Below, piece after piece: positions 22,137-32,440 of a stretch of DNA of 64,000 nt (position 1 is its first letter; each line of letters starts with the position of its first letter). Source of the stretch: Blasia pusilla (taxonomy: Eukaryota > Marchantiophyta > Marchantiopsida > Blasiales). The translations under genes were made by a program, and so were the position numbers. The stretch covers positions 49,042,001 to 49,106,000 of the forward strand of contig CM114272.1 in the NCBI GenBank assembly GCA_050084515.1, given 5' to 3'. A model generated the notes under the pieces. It was not told the DNA's origin. It worked only from the letters and a program-made list of their open reading frames with translations, and searched no databases.

Positions 22137-23600
22137 ATGGCATCGTCCTCTCCCTCTAGTATGCCAGTGGAGGAGACTTGGGAGCCATTACTTGGGCCCA
22201 AGCTTCCGGGAGGTGAGAAACGACGCTTGACACAATTCCTACGTGCTTATAGGAGTTGTTTTGCCTTTAGCATGAAGGAGTTGGGTTCTCTGGTTGGACC
22301 CGGTATACGGATTGATTTGGCTAGTGATACGCCAATCTTCCGTCGTCCCTACCGATATAGTGATATGGAGAGGGACCTGATTGAGTAGGACGTTGGACCT
22401 TTTGGAGGGTGGATTAGTGGAGTTGTCATGGAGAGTATGCATCACCCTTTGTCATGCTGCTAAAAAAGGATATGTATGGCAACTACACGGATAGGCGGAT
22501 GTGTGGAGATTCTTGTCCTATCAATCGGCAAACCAAGGCCGATAGGTATGCCATGCCTACACTGAGGAGATCTTTGATGTGGTGGGACAGGCAAAGATTT
22601 TCAGTTTTTGGATCTTCGGGCGAGATACCATCAATTTCCGATTCGGGAGAGTGACAAGGCCAAGACAACATTTTGGGGTGTCAACTCTCATGGCAAGGAT
22701 TGTTTGTACCGGTGGAAATTCTTACCCTTTGGGTTGAAGAATGCACCTTCCAAGTTTCAAAGAGTGATGGGCGGGATCCTAGCAGGTTGGATTTTGTTGG
22801 TGTTACATTGATGATATCTTGGTGTTGAAGAACACGGTGGAGGAGCATCGATACATTTGCAGATGGTGTTTGAGCGGTTGAAAGCTCATGGTCTACGTTG
22901 CATCCAGGAAAGTGTAAGTTCTTCCATGAGGATGTTGAGTACTTGGGTCATGTGATCTATCCGGTGGTTTGGGAGTTCAGCAAGCAAAGGTGGAGGCTAT
23001 TGCACTTATTCGCGTCCGGTAGATGTGAGTAGAGTTCGAGCATTCATGGGATTGGCGAACTACTATCGGAGGTATGTGAAGGGATTTAGTGCTATGGCAA
23101 AGCCTTTGAACCAATTGCTGAAATCAGATCAAGAGTGGCACGGGGAGATGATCGGGGAGAGAGCTTTTGTGGAGCTTAAGGCCAGTTGGTGGCGGCGCCT
23201 ATCTTGAGGAGACCTATCGAGGGCGCCCATTTGATTACACACTGATTGGAGTTGGTTGGGACTTGAGCGGTGTTGACACAACATGATGATGAGCACATGG
23301 AGTTTGTGGTGGCCTATGCAAGTCGTTCGAATAATGTAGCGGAGTTGCGCTATAGTTCATATGAGGGAGAGTGCTTGGCAGTAGTGTGGGCTATGGCACA
23401 CTTTAGGTGTTACTTGTTTGGCACACAGTTTACCCTTGTTACTGATCACCAGCCGCTCAAGTGGTTGATGGAGTCGGACAAGCTTACGGGGAAGCTTGCA
23501 CGGTGGGCTCTTATCTTACAGAGTATGACTTCCAGGTGGTACATAGACTGGAGTTGCCAACCTTGATCTTTGATGGGTTGAGTAGGAACCCATGTACTAG
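22137..23600 (+). pseudogene. RT and RNase H, element II
   Basis: The module starts with MASSSPSSMPVEETWEPLLG and holds the RT blocks YHQFPIRESDKAKTTFWG and FGLKNAPSKFQRVMG, a frameshifted YIDD region at about 22800-22830, RAFMGLANYYRRYVKGFSAM and the RNase H segment ASRSNNVAELRYSSYEGECLA followed by HQPLKWLMESDKLTGK. It parallels element III almost base for base, apart from many single-base deletions. It is non-functional as read. Confidence 0.85.
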
Positions 23601-23842
23601 CCAAGAGGATACAATCGGGGCTAGATGGCATGGCGAGGTTGATGAGGAGATGGTGCCAGGTTGGCATGCATCCGCCTTTTTATGTTGGTTAGGGGTGGAC
23701 TCTAGTATGGAGGACCACATGATATATTACTCTAGTCAGAGGGTAGATGGCGACCTTGAGATCCTAAGGTTGGAGATGGTGGTACGGATCAGCGTGATAT
23801 TCATGATGATGCATTGGTGTTGGAGTTCCTCTGACCAAGAGG

Positions 23843-25235
23843 GTGCCAGGCATAGTGAGTGCCAAGGAGCGAGACCGTGTTCTTCAACGTGCTAAGAGGT
23901 ATCGATTGGAGGGAACACATATTCTCCGCGTGTGGGAGGATGGTAGAGTACGAGTAGTGCCACATTTGGCTCAGAGAGAGTGCATTGTGCGACATGCCCA
24001 TGAGGAGTTGGGACATTTTGGGGTAAAGCGTATGTATAGCTTACTCCTTGGCCAGTATTGGTGGCGTGGCATGCATACTCAGGTGCAGCAGTTGGTGTCA
24101 CGTTGTATGGTTTGTGACCGGGTGAGGGCATCATTTAATGCCCCTACACCACAATTACACCCCTTGCCTATTATGGGGTTGGGTTACCGTTGGAGTGTGG
24201 ACTTTGCGGGACCGTTACCGTTGACTATACGACATCATCGATATGTGTTGGTGATGGTGGAGCACTTCTCCAAGTGGATTGAGTTGGTGGCATTACCGGA
24301 CAAGGCAAATGAGGGAACGGTGTATGCGTTCCTGGATAGAGTGCTTAGTCATTTTGGTGCACCAGCTGAAGTGCTGACCGACCGAGTCTGAGTTTTGGGG
24401 TGAGTTTCAGGTCTTGTGTGACAAGGCGTTGATTGATCATCGGACCACGTCTCGAGATCATCTAGAGGCGGATGGTTTGGCTGAGCGTGTGGTTCAGACG
24501 GTGAAGAGGGCATTGCGCAAGTATGGCCTACAGAAGGGGCATCTTGGAGACTGGGATATTCAGTTGCCATGGTTAGCCATGGGGTATAGGTTCAGTCGCC
24601 AAGCATCCTTGGCTTCCTTCTCACCTTATTTTTCATTATACGGCCGAGATCCGGACTTGCCAACAAAGAATTGGTCGGGAGTCTAGTGAGGTGGTGAACC
24701 TTGATGACCCAGAGATGTGGATGAGGGTATGTTCTCAATGGGCGGAGCTCTTTCGGAGAGTTATGCCAACAGCCTTTGAGAATCTTGCCATTGCTCAACA
24801 CAGGGATACGTTGCGGTATGCAACCATTCGGGTGGAGGTTATCGACCATCGATTCGTCAGGAGGTTCCATGTGGGGACTATGTCTATTTGCAGCAGATTG
24901 CACCGACAACGTTGGATGTGACGGCAGCCGCACTCTTTACGAAAGTCGCGAGGTGTTAGCTCCTCGAGTTCTCATGTTGGAGGGTCGTGATGGAGTTGTT
25001 TGGAAGGACCATGTGCGTAATTGTGCGCCATGTCATCTTCCAAATGAAGATGGTACCGTTGACCCAAGCTTAGCCATGATACGTGCTAGCTTGAGGTGCA
25101 TGTTGTGTGGGTCCGGGGTAACGCGGCCGTATGTTGGTGTGTGATCGGTGTTCTAGGGGTTGGCATATGATGTGTTTGACTCCACGTTTGGATGTTGTTC
25201 CTACTGGAAGGTGGGTTTGTCCTCGATGTACTTAG
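23843..25235 (+). pseudogene. Integrase and PHD finger, element II
   Basis: An open frame at 23843-24391 carries the zinc domain (HAHEELGHFG to CMVCDRV) and the start of the DDE core (SVDFAGPLP, VLTD). A frameshift at about 24385 separates the second Asp from the rest, and the final Glu lies in EADGLAERVV at 24470-24495. The GPY-like module is split by further indels. The PHD finger begins RCMLCG at about 25095 and is shifted out of frame by an indel near 25120, but the distal WHMMC and WVCPRC ligands are still readable in the next frame. Confidence 0.8.
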
Positions 25236-25394
25236 GAAAGGTAGATGACTTGATCTTTGCATGATATGGATTATAGATGTGGGACTAACGATGGGGCAAC
25301 CTAGCACCCGGCCTTCTGATTCGGGCACCCAAGAAGGTGTATAGCATGTAGTAGATGTATAGGGCTACCTGGGAGTTAGAGGACCTAAGCGCCG

Positions 25395-25512
25395 ATTAGG
25401 GGGCGAGTTGTGGTACACTTGCGTTTGTGGATACTCTCGTCTATGTTATGTACGTATGTGAGTATGGTATGTCAGCGATGTATGTTGTATGACGATGTGG
25501 ATTCGCACGACA
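25395..25512 (+). repeat. Polypurine tract and terminal segment B, element II
   Basis: The run TTAGGGGGCG directly precedes B (25406-25512, 107 bp). B ends GCACGACA and is followed at once by the target duplication ACTT. This is the element's only B segment. Confidence 0.8.
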
Positions 25513-25639
25513 ACTTGCCCATTGCGCTCTAGAAACGAGCAGCCTGAACTTCTACACTCCAGGACTCCAACGCATTGGCGGAGAAAAAAATCCAAGGAGC
25601 ACCTAGAATTAAAGCACTCACTAGAAGAATTGTGTGGTT

Positions 25640-25837
25640 TTTATGACTAGGCTTTAAATGACTTGCCGAAAGAATGACTCAAAGTATGACTAAAATGGTT
25701 TAGTCCTAAAATTTAAGGTTGCACAACTCACCTAGTCATGTACTTATTACTAAAGTAGTTATCAATACCCTTTAGTAAAGACTAGTCGTACTTCTTTCAC
25801 TTGCCTAGTAATACAGAGTCATAAATAACGACTAGTG
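25640..25837. repeat. Short-motif patch ending ACTAGTG, CACTA-like end
   Basis: Direct and inverted copies of ATGACT, GACTAG and CACCTAGTCAT words fill this patch, which ends CGACTAGTG, the inverse of CACTAGTCG. It resembles the patch at 13011-13470. It could be the other end of a decayed CACTA-type transposon or an independent relic. Confidence 0.33.
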
Positions 25838-26119
25838 TTTTTATGATCTCATGCTCCAATGATAACGTGTTTTTTAATATTTTTGGGATATATAAATATA
25901 TATATGTCCTACGTTCCTAGGATTGGGTTGCCCCTTGGGAAAAAAAGTGAACATTCTTGCACCCTTGGTTCAGGTGGAAACGTACTAAAAGAGGGCTCAC
26001 GTATCAAGAGAAGGTTCCACGTCTCTCTGCCATTTTCATGTCATCATAGAGTTAACAAATTTGTCGCATCTTTGGATGGCGGTGAAAGTTAACACAAGCC
26101 AAGGTCCTACATCCTTCCA

Positions 26120-27700
26120 CTGCTTCAACGGTTCAGATCTGGCAGTTAGCTATCCATGCTCAAACCAAAAAGGAAAGACCACTTTACGGTTCACGATTTT
26201 TAATTCCATGTGTGAGTGGTCATTTGAAGTTTTTTCACTTGCCCTTTGTTCCACGGTAAAGGGTACACTAGTAGGAATATTTTCATGATTTTAGGGCCCC
26301 TTATGGAGGGTGGAGGGTACAAAAAGACACGCCAAGAAGAAGGAAGAGCGCCTTGAGTAGGATTGTTTCACATCTTGAACGGTTCAGATCTGCAAGTTAG
26401 CTCCTCGTGCTCAAACCAATAATGAAAGATCCGTTTTAGGATTTACAATTTTTAATTCCATGTGTGAGTGTTCATTTGAAGTTTCTTATTTTTCCCTCTA
26501 TTATTGGGTTAGGGTTGCCATCGAGGAGAAATATTTATGATTTTTGGGCACCATGTGGAGGGTGGAGGGTACAAAAAGCGACACCAAGAAGGAGGAAGAG
26601 GGCATTGAGTAGGATTGTTTTGAGTCCCGATGGCAATTTCATTGTATCATGAAGTTCACTTTTTCTCCCACCATTGGATGGTGATGAAACCTGGCACACA
26701 CCAAGGCCTTAAATCCCTCCACATCTTGAACGGTTCAGATCTGCTAGTAATCTCTCCGTGCTCAAACCAAAAATGAAAGTTCCATTTTAGGGTTTACGAT
26801 TTTTAATTCCATGTGTGAGTGTTCATTTGAAATTTTTTATTTTCCCCTCTGTTCCTGGGTTAGGGTTGCCATCAAGGAGAAGGTTTTATGATTTTTGGGC
26901 CCCATGTGGAGGGTACAAAAAGGGACGCCAAGACGAAGGAAGAGGGCGTTGAGTAGGATTGTTTTGAGTTCTTATGACATTTTCATTGTATCATGAAGTT
27001 CACTTTTTCTCCCACCATTGGATGGTGATGAAACCCGGCACACACCAAGGCCTTAAATCCCTCCACATCTTGAATGGTTCAGATCTGCTAGTAAGCTCTC
27101 CGTGCTCAAACCAAAAATGAAAGTTCCATTTTAGGGTTTACGATTTTTAATTCCATGTGTGAGTGTTCATTTGAAATTTTTTATTTTCCCCTCTGTTCCT
27201 GGGTTAGGGTTGCCATCCAGGAGAAGGTTTTATGATTTTTGGGCCCCATGTGGAGGGTACAAAAAGGGACGCCAAGAAGAAGGAAGAGGGCGTTGAGTAG
27301 GATTGTTTTGAGTCCTTATGACATTTTCATTGTATCATGAAGTTCACTTTTTCTCCCACCATTGGATGGTGATGAAACCCAGCACACACCAAGGCCTTAA
27401 ATCCCTCCACATCTTGAATGGTTCAGATCTGCTAGTAAGCTCTCCGTGCTCAAACAAAAAATGAAAGATCTGTTTTAGGGTTTACGATTTTTAATTCCAT
27501 GTGTGAGTGTTCATTCAAAGTGGTTGTATCATTTTCATGGTAACATGGAGCTATCATTCTCTTCTAACCATTGGATGATGATGAGAGTTGGTACAAGCGT
27601 TGAAAATACCCCCCTCCATAGGTTCAACGGTTCAGGTCTTCCTTTTTAGCCTCTCGTCTCTTGCCAAAAATCAGAGACGTTCTGTAAGGTTTACAATTTT
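26120..27700 (+). repeat. ~345-bp tandem satellite, six partial or full units
   Basis: The word GGTTCAGATCT (GGTTCAGGTCT in the last) starts units at 26130, 26381, 26732, 27076, 27420 and 27629. The middle three intervals are 351, 344 and 344 bp; the outer units are shortened by deletions. Each unit includes a TTTTAGGGTTTACG word (a telo-box-like AAACCCTAA), GGGTTAGGGTTGCC, a TGTGGAGGGTACAAAAAG block and TTTCTCCCACCATTGGATGGTGATGAAA. There is no coding potential. Confidence 0.88.
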
Positions 27701-27719
27701 TTATTTCATGTGTGGATGG

Positions 27720-28720
27720 TCATTTCAAGTTTTTTCTTTTCCCTCGTGTTTGTGGTGTTGTGATGCTCCCATGGGTGAAGTACTAGTCCGTTGAAGCCTG
27801 CACCATCGATGACAGTCAGACTTTCTGTCCATACCCTTCAAGCATCCTTCATCTTTCTTTTGAGCAGGACCAGCAAGTAGAGGCAACTCAAAAATGCAAT
27901 AACTATCGTAGATGGGCAGCAGCTCCCTGACAAGAATGTGCTTGAACATTTTAAAGGGCAGACACGACAAGAAACTATTTCCGAAACTCAACAGAACAGT
28001 AAGCGGCGCAGGGTCGATTGATGCCCAAAAAATCTCATGAGGTCCACAACAATCAGAATCTCTTCTGGAAGTAAAACATTATCACAAACGTGTGAAGTTG
28101 GAGTCAATGCTCGATCTACATAGTTGGGAGTGGCAAACGTAGAGCTCGGTGCACTAGGAAATTGCAGACCATATGCTTGGACATTTTAAAGGGCAGACAC
28201 GACAAGAAACTATTTCCCGAAACTCGCAATAGGAACGAGTAGGCAGAGGCAGGGTCCGGTTGATGCCCAAAAAATCTCATGAGGTCCACAACAATCAGAA
28301 TCTCTTCTGGAAGTACAACATTATCACAAACGTGTGAAGTTGGAGTCAATGCTGGATCTACAGAGTTGGGAGTGGCAAACGTAGAGCTCGGTGCACTAGG
28401 AAATTGCAGACCATCGACTTGGGAAATAGAAGGCTTCAGAGGCGAGCCATAAACTCTATATTGTCCATTTGTGTAAGGTAGGAGATTCCATACTTTAGAG
28501 TCTCCGATCACTGGCTGGACTATCTCACCTACGACATCCTCCGTACCGTCCGACTTAACATCCTTGGAAAAAATAGTTGTTCCAATTGGAGAAGAAATCG
28601 GAGTGAGAGGAAGTTTTCATCCACTTGTATGTAAGACTCACGAGCTTGGGGTCGAGTTATTAATGATTGAGGAAGGGCCGCTAGATGACTGCCACAGGTG
28701 AGTTTCACATAATTATTCAT
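27720..28720 (-). pseudogene. Unidentified coding fragment with local duplication
   Basis: On the minus strand an open frame (28116-28511) contains SQVDGLQFPSAPSSTFATPNSV, VLPEEILIVVDLMRFFGH and SFLSCLPFKMSKH. Its downstream part is repeated: about 235 bp is tandemly duplicated (27943-28175 and 28176-28410), and the second copy continues as HILVRELLPIYDSYCIFELPLLAGP to 27725. A separate open frame at 28529-28720 may be an upstream exon. I do not recognise the protein. It may be a captured or relic host gene. Confidence 0.4.
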
Positions 28721-28741
28721 TTGCAGATAATTCCACCACGA

Positions 28742-28783
28742 GGAGAATGAGAATAAGAATAAGAATAAGAATAAGAATAAGAA
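28742..28783. repeat. GAATAA-type microsatellite
   Basis: A run of six-base GAATAA/AATAAG units stands in otherwise non-repetitive DNA. Confidence 0.9.
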
Positions 28784-28994
28784 TGTTTAATTTATAGTGA
28801 ATAGTGACCGTTATTCTCCTAACAAAAATTGACTGACAAGCTGTTGGTTGGTAGGTGAGATTATCTGACGCTGTGGAATACAAAAAAATTTCCCTTGGGA
28901 TTGATCACATTGCATGAGGTTCTCGGTCAGAACCCCTTGCCCATGCAACTTGTCTGCTTGCATCAGGTTGCATGATTGTCCGCTTCTTCCTTGC

Positions 28995-29411
28995 AACACA
29001 TCAAAGTCAGGAATTCCGAAGGAATTATCCACAAAATTTTCAGCTAAGTATGTTGGACCGTATGTGATCAAGGCAAAGCCATTTGAGGACGTGTATACAT
29101 TGGAGTTGCCAAACGAGTTCAAGATTCACCCGACTTTCCATGTGTCATTATTGAAGAAGTGTCTTCAAGACAATGTGCGTCCGGAACAAAGGATTGTGTT
29201 GAGACCACAACCGGTCATAAAAAATGAGGAACCAGAGTTCAAGGTGGAGACCATTCTGCGTTCCAGACGTAGAGCCGCCAAGTACGAGTTCTTGGTCAAG
29301 TGGAAAGGCTACCATATGAAAGAGGCGACTTGGATTACGGAGGCAGATCTTGAACACGTGCAAGAGGCATTGCGAGATTTCAAATGGATGCAACATAGGC
29401 ACATACGTTAG
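28995..29411 (+). pseudogene. Chromovirus integrase C-terminus with chromodomain
   Basis: The segment reads KYVGPYVI, then LELPNEFKIHPTFHVSLLKKC (the GPY/F module), followed by FKVETILRSR, EFLVKWKGYHMKEATW and LEHVQEALRDF, a full chromodomain with its aromatic positions. It ends with a TAG at about 29409. Chromodomains on Ty3/gypsy integrases (chromoviruses) bind methylated histone H3 and steer integration. Everything upstream (zinc domain, core, RT) is missing, so this is a 3' fragment. An LTR-like sequence starts 0.7 kb downstream. Confidence 0.85.
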
Positions 29412-30108
29412 TACATGGTGAAGCAAAGGACATAGCTTGTGACCGGGAAGCTCAGGCTGATAACCTGTTGTAACTAGAAAATTTTAGTTGTTGCAATAAA
29501 GAATGCATGGATTTGGAGATTCGATGCTTGTGATTGTGATTTTGAGTTTGGTAGTGCATGGCAATGAGTAGTTCTTCATATACTTAGGATGTAAGTCAAG
29601 GAGGCCAAACAATGAATATTTGAGGTGAGATCTTGTATTCGGATAAGGCATCTAGATCAGGACCAAGTGTTGAAGTACTAACATTTGGACCCACCCTAAT
29701 ATTGGCGGGGCAGATTAGTCTGTCTTGGGGTTTGTGGTGATCTCATTCATGCTGCATGAGTGAACTTAGTGGCGCGCCTAAGTAGAATACAAGTGACCCA
29801 AATGGAGTACGAGTTGGCTAGGTAAACAGACGGTTGTTTACAAATAGTGAGTGAAGTGTTAGGTTGCAGACTTAGTTAGCTTATTTTGATAGTTTAGATT
29901 AGTTATGCAGAACTAGTCTAGGTTTATTGAAGTGGAGAAGCTAATAAATCTAAGTGTTGCAAGCGACAACCTAAGACTTAATCCAAAATTGGAATTGCGG
30001 GTTAGCTACTAGAACACGATTCAGTGTTAAGGGGTCGGCTTCCCATAACTTAACATTAAAAAAGTTTTGTGTTGATGAGGACATCAACCTTCTAAGGAGG
30101 GGTGAGTG

Positions 30109-30790
30109 TCGTGACCTTCATAACCAAACGAACACCAAATAGGCGCCAAGCGGAACATTAGAACTCAAGTGGACTCACGTTGCGATGATTGCGCTTTGGA
30201 AAGGCTTTTGAAAGGTCTCTTGGAAAAGTCCAAGAGACAAACGTGGAACAAAATTTATCATTTCATATGTTATTGGTCGCAACCATGAAATCTAGACCAA
30301 ACGCGAATCAAGACTTGAGATGAGAGGAGTCTTGGAAGGTTGGTTGCCAAAGAGGTGAGAACCAGTTTGGAACATGACTAGCATTTGGGGAAGTTGACTC
30401 TATTTCGGACCATAATGTTTAATCCCAAGATGCGTTTGAGACAAATAAGAATGCATTGGAAATCTTATCTCAAGACGCTTCCAACGCACCAAAGATCTTA
30501 GAAAATGCATAAGTGCAGACTGAGATATTGGCCAAAAATAATTATGAGAGCAATCGGGTTGAGGGCCAATTTGTGGGGCCCGGCTGTCTTTCCCTAAAGT
30601 TAGGGGGACTCCGGAGATCCCCAGAAGTACTAGTAAGGGGGAGTCTCTCCAAGATGTTTTGGAACATGAACCCTACTTTGGGCACCAAACGACGTCTCAA
30701 GGGCACGGGATGGAATGGGAGTTTGGCGTTGGAACCCGAAAACCAAACTTGATCCAAGGGAGTGGGTTTTGTACGCCACACTTGGATTCC
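30109..30790 (+). repeat. LTR-like sequence, related to the 47.5-kb fold-back
   Basis: TGTCGTGACC at 30109 follows a purine-rich AAGGAGGGGTGAG run, as at a gypsy 3' LTR start. The segment 30545-30780 matches 47490-47715: both contain CCCAGAAGTACTAGTAAGG-type text, ACCC(C/T)ACTTTGGG, GGGCACGGGATGGA and AGTGG(G/A)TTTT in the same order. The right end of the LTR was not defined. It may be the 3' LTR of the chromovirus relic. Confidence 0.55.
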
Positions 30791-31540
30791 GAGGACATCT
30801 CTGAGGAAGCAAGAGAAGAGTTGTCCTCGTCATTCATCCCGGTGGAAAAAATTGACCTTTATTGCATCGATGAATTTCATGTGGACTTGCCATCTACTAT
30901 CCCAGAGCAGCTATCCGGCATGGACTTCGACCCAATCTTTGAGCGGGTAAGAAGTCAAGGGCATATGTGAAATCACATTCTCAATTCCCTTCTAAAATGG
31001 AAAAATCTGAAACATCCGCTTATTGACTTTATCGCCATTGTGGCAGGTTGTTAAGCAGTTGGCAGTGGTGGACGGCCAAAAGTCCCCCGGAATTCCACTT
31101 TGTCGATTGCGGACAATGGAGTACGTCCGCAAAATTCAGTCAGACGAGGACATGGTAAAGCTAAAGCAGTCGGTAGCGACAACATCCTACATCAACAAAT
31201 TCCGTCTATTCTATGTTGGGCCTTATGATGAACATGGAATGGAGGCTCTGGTGACGGAAGAAGACCTGGAGGCCTTGGACACTTTCTGGAGGATCAGAGA
31301 CAAGGAGTTCAGAAGAGCTATTTAAGGAACCCAATACAATTGGATGCGGAACCTATACTTCTTCATCTGGGATGGGAACCACAGGTACATGGCATGGTCA
31401 CAATTTTCCCGAATTCATTGGAGGCGCAATATTGCATGAGGGCAGTCGTGCTCCATCCATTTCCGCATCATATGGCAACGGTAGAGATGACAATGCATGC
31501 CATGAATACGTAAGTTTCTTGATCCAATTTTTGCTTGCTT

Positions 31541-32440
31541 CAACCCGTTAGAGTACGACGGGTTGCATAGTTTTCTAGATTGTAAATTGGCAAGAATCAT
31601 GCGAGTCTCTAGCCCCAATCCTCTTTGACGTTTTGGGTACAGTCCAGCAACCCGTCGGAGTCCGACGAGTTGAGAAATGACTCTGATTTTGAGTCAAATA
31701 TCTGGATGATATATGTGGTGTGCAACCTGTCGGACTCCGACGGGTTGCTTTCGTCAATTGTCATCTAGATACTTGACTCGAAATTGGAGTCATTTCCCAA
31801 CCCGTCAATGTGCTACCCATTAGACTCCAACGAGTTGCACAATGGTCATGGTAAGAAGTCATTAGAGGCCTTAAAGCAACCCGTCGGAGTCCGATAGGTT
31901 GCTGAACTATACCTTGTTTATCGGAACTTTTGGCCGAAAACAACCCATCGGACTCCGACAGGTGGCATTTTCCCAAGCGAAAGTCGTCAGAGTCCGACGG
32001 GTTGCTTTTAGGCCTCCGATGACTTCTTAACAGGACCATTGTGCAACCCGATGGACTCCGACGAGTTGCTTTCGGAAATTGTCATCAGATACTTGATTTA
32101 GAACCGGAGTCATTTCCCAACCCGTTGGAGTCCGACGGGTTGCAACCAAGGAATTGGAGTCAATGTGCTACCCGTCAGACCCATACGGGTTGCACATCGT
32201 TGCTATTTGCAGATAGTGTTGCAACCCGTCGCAACTTTTTGGAGGCCGATGGGTAGCAAAAAATACATTTGGCCTCCAAGAGATTGCAAGTCGAAGTGAT
32301 TATCGCAACTTGTCGGAGTCCGAAAGGTTGCGCATCCTTACAATCTGTCAACAGTGGTGCAACCCATTGGAGTCCGGCGGGTTGCACTCACTCTACACAT
32401 GACTCTCTGGTGCAACCAAATAGAAACCGAGGGGTTGCAG
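31541..32440. repeat. Array of ~27-bp palindromes (2), inside an intron
   Basis: About fourteen copies of the GCAACCCGTCGGA/TCCGACGGGTTGC palindrome sit in the 967-bp intron 31510-32476. The centre is mostly GGAGTCC or GGACTCC, unlike array 1. Copies 31722-31748, 31877-31903 and 32118-32143 have nearly intact arms. Sequence between copies is partly repeated too; for example, TTGTCATCTAGATACTTGA at 31758 recurs at 32078 with small changes. Confidence 0.88.

Larger units (their letters stand above)
19864..25512 (+). mobile_element. Ty3/gypsy element II, single A...B form
   Basis: The element begins with TGTCATGACC at 19864 and ends GCACGACA at 25512, with target duplication ACTT at 19860-19863 and 25513-25516. 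It has one A segment at the left and one B segment at the right, with no A2-B2. The interior lacks Gag, protease and the methyltransferase N-terminus: the primer-proximal module joins the methyltransferase catalytic motif directly at about 21195-21215. The remaining interior is closely related to element III but carries many one-base indels. It interrupts the MULE-like relic. Confidence 0.88.
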
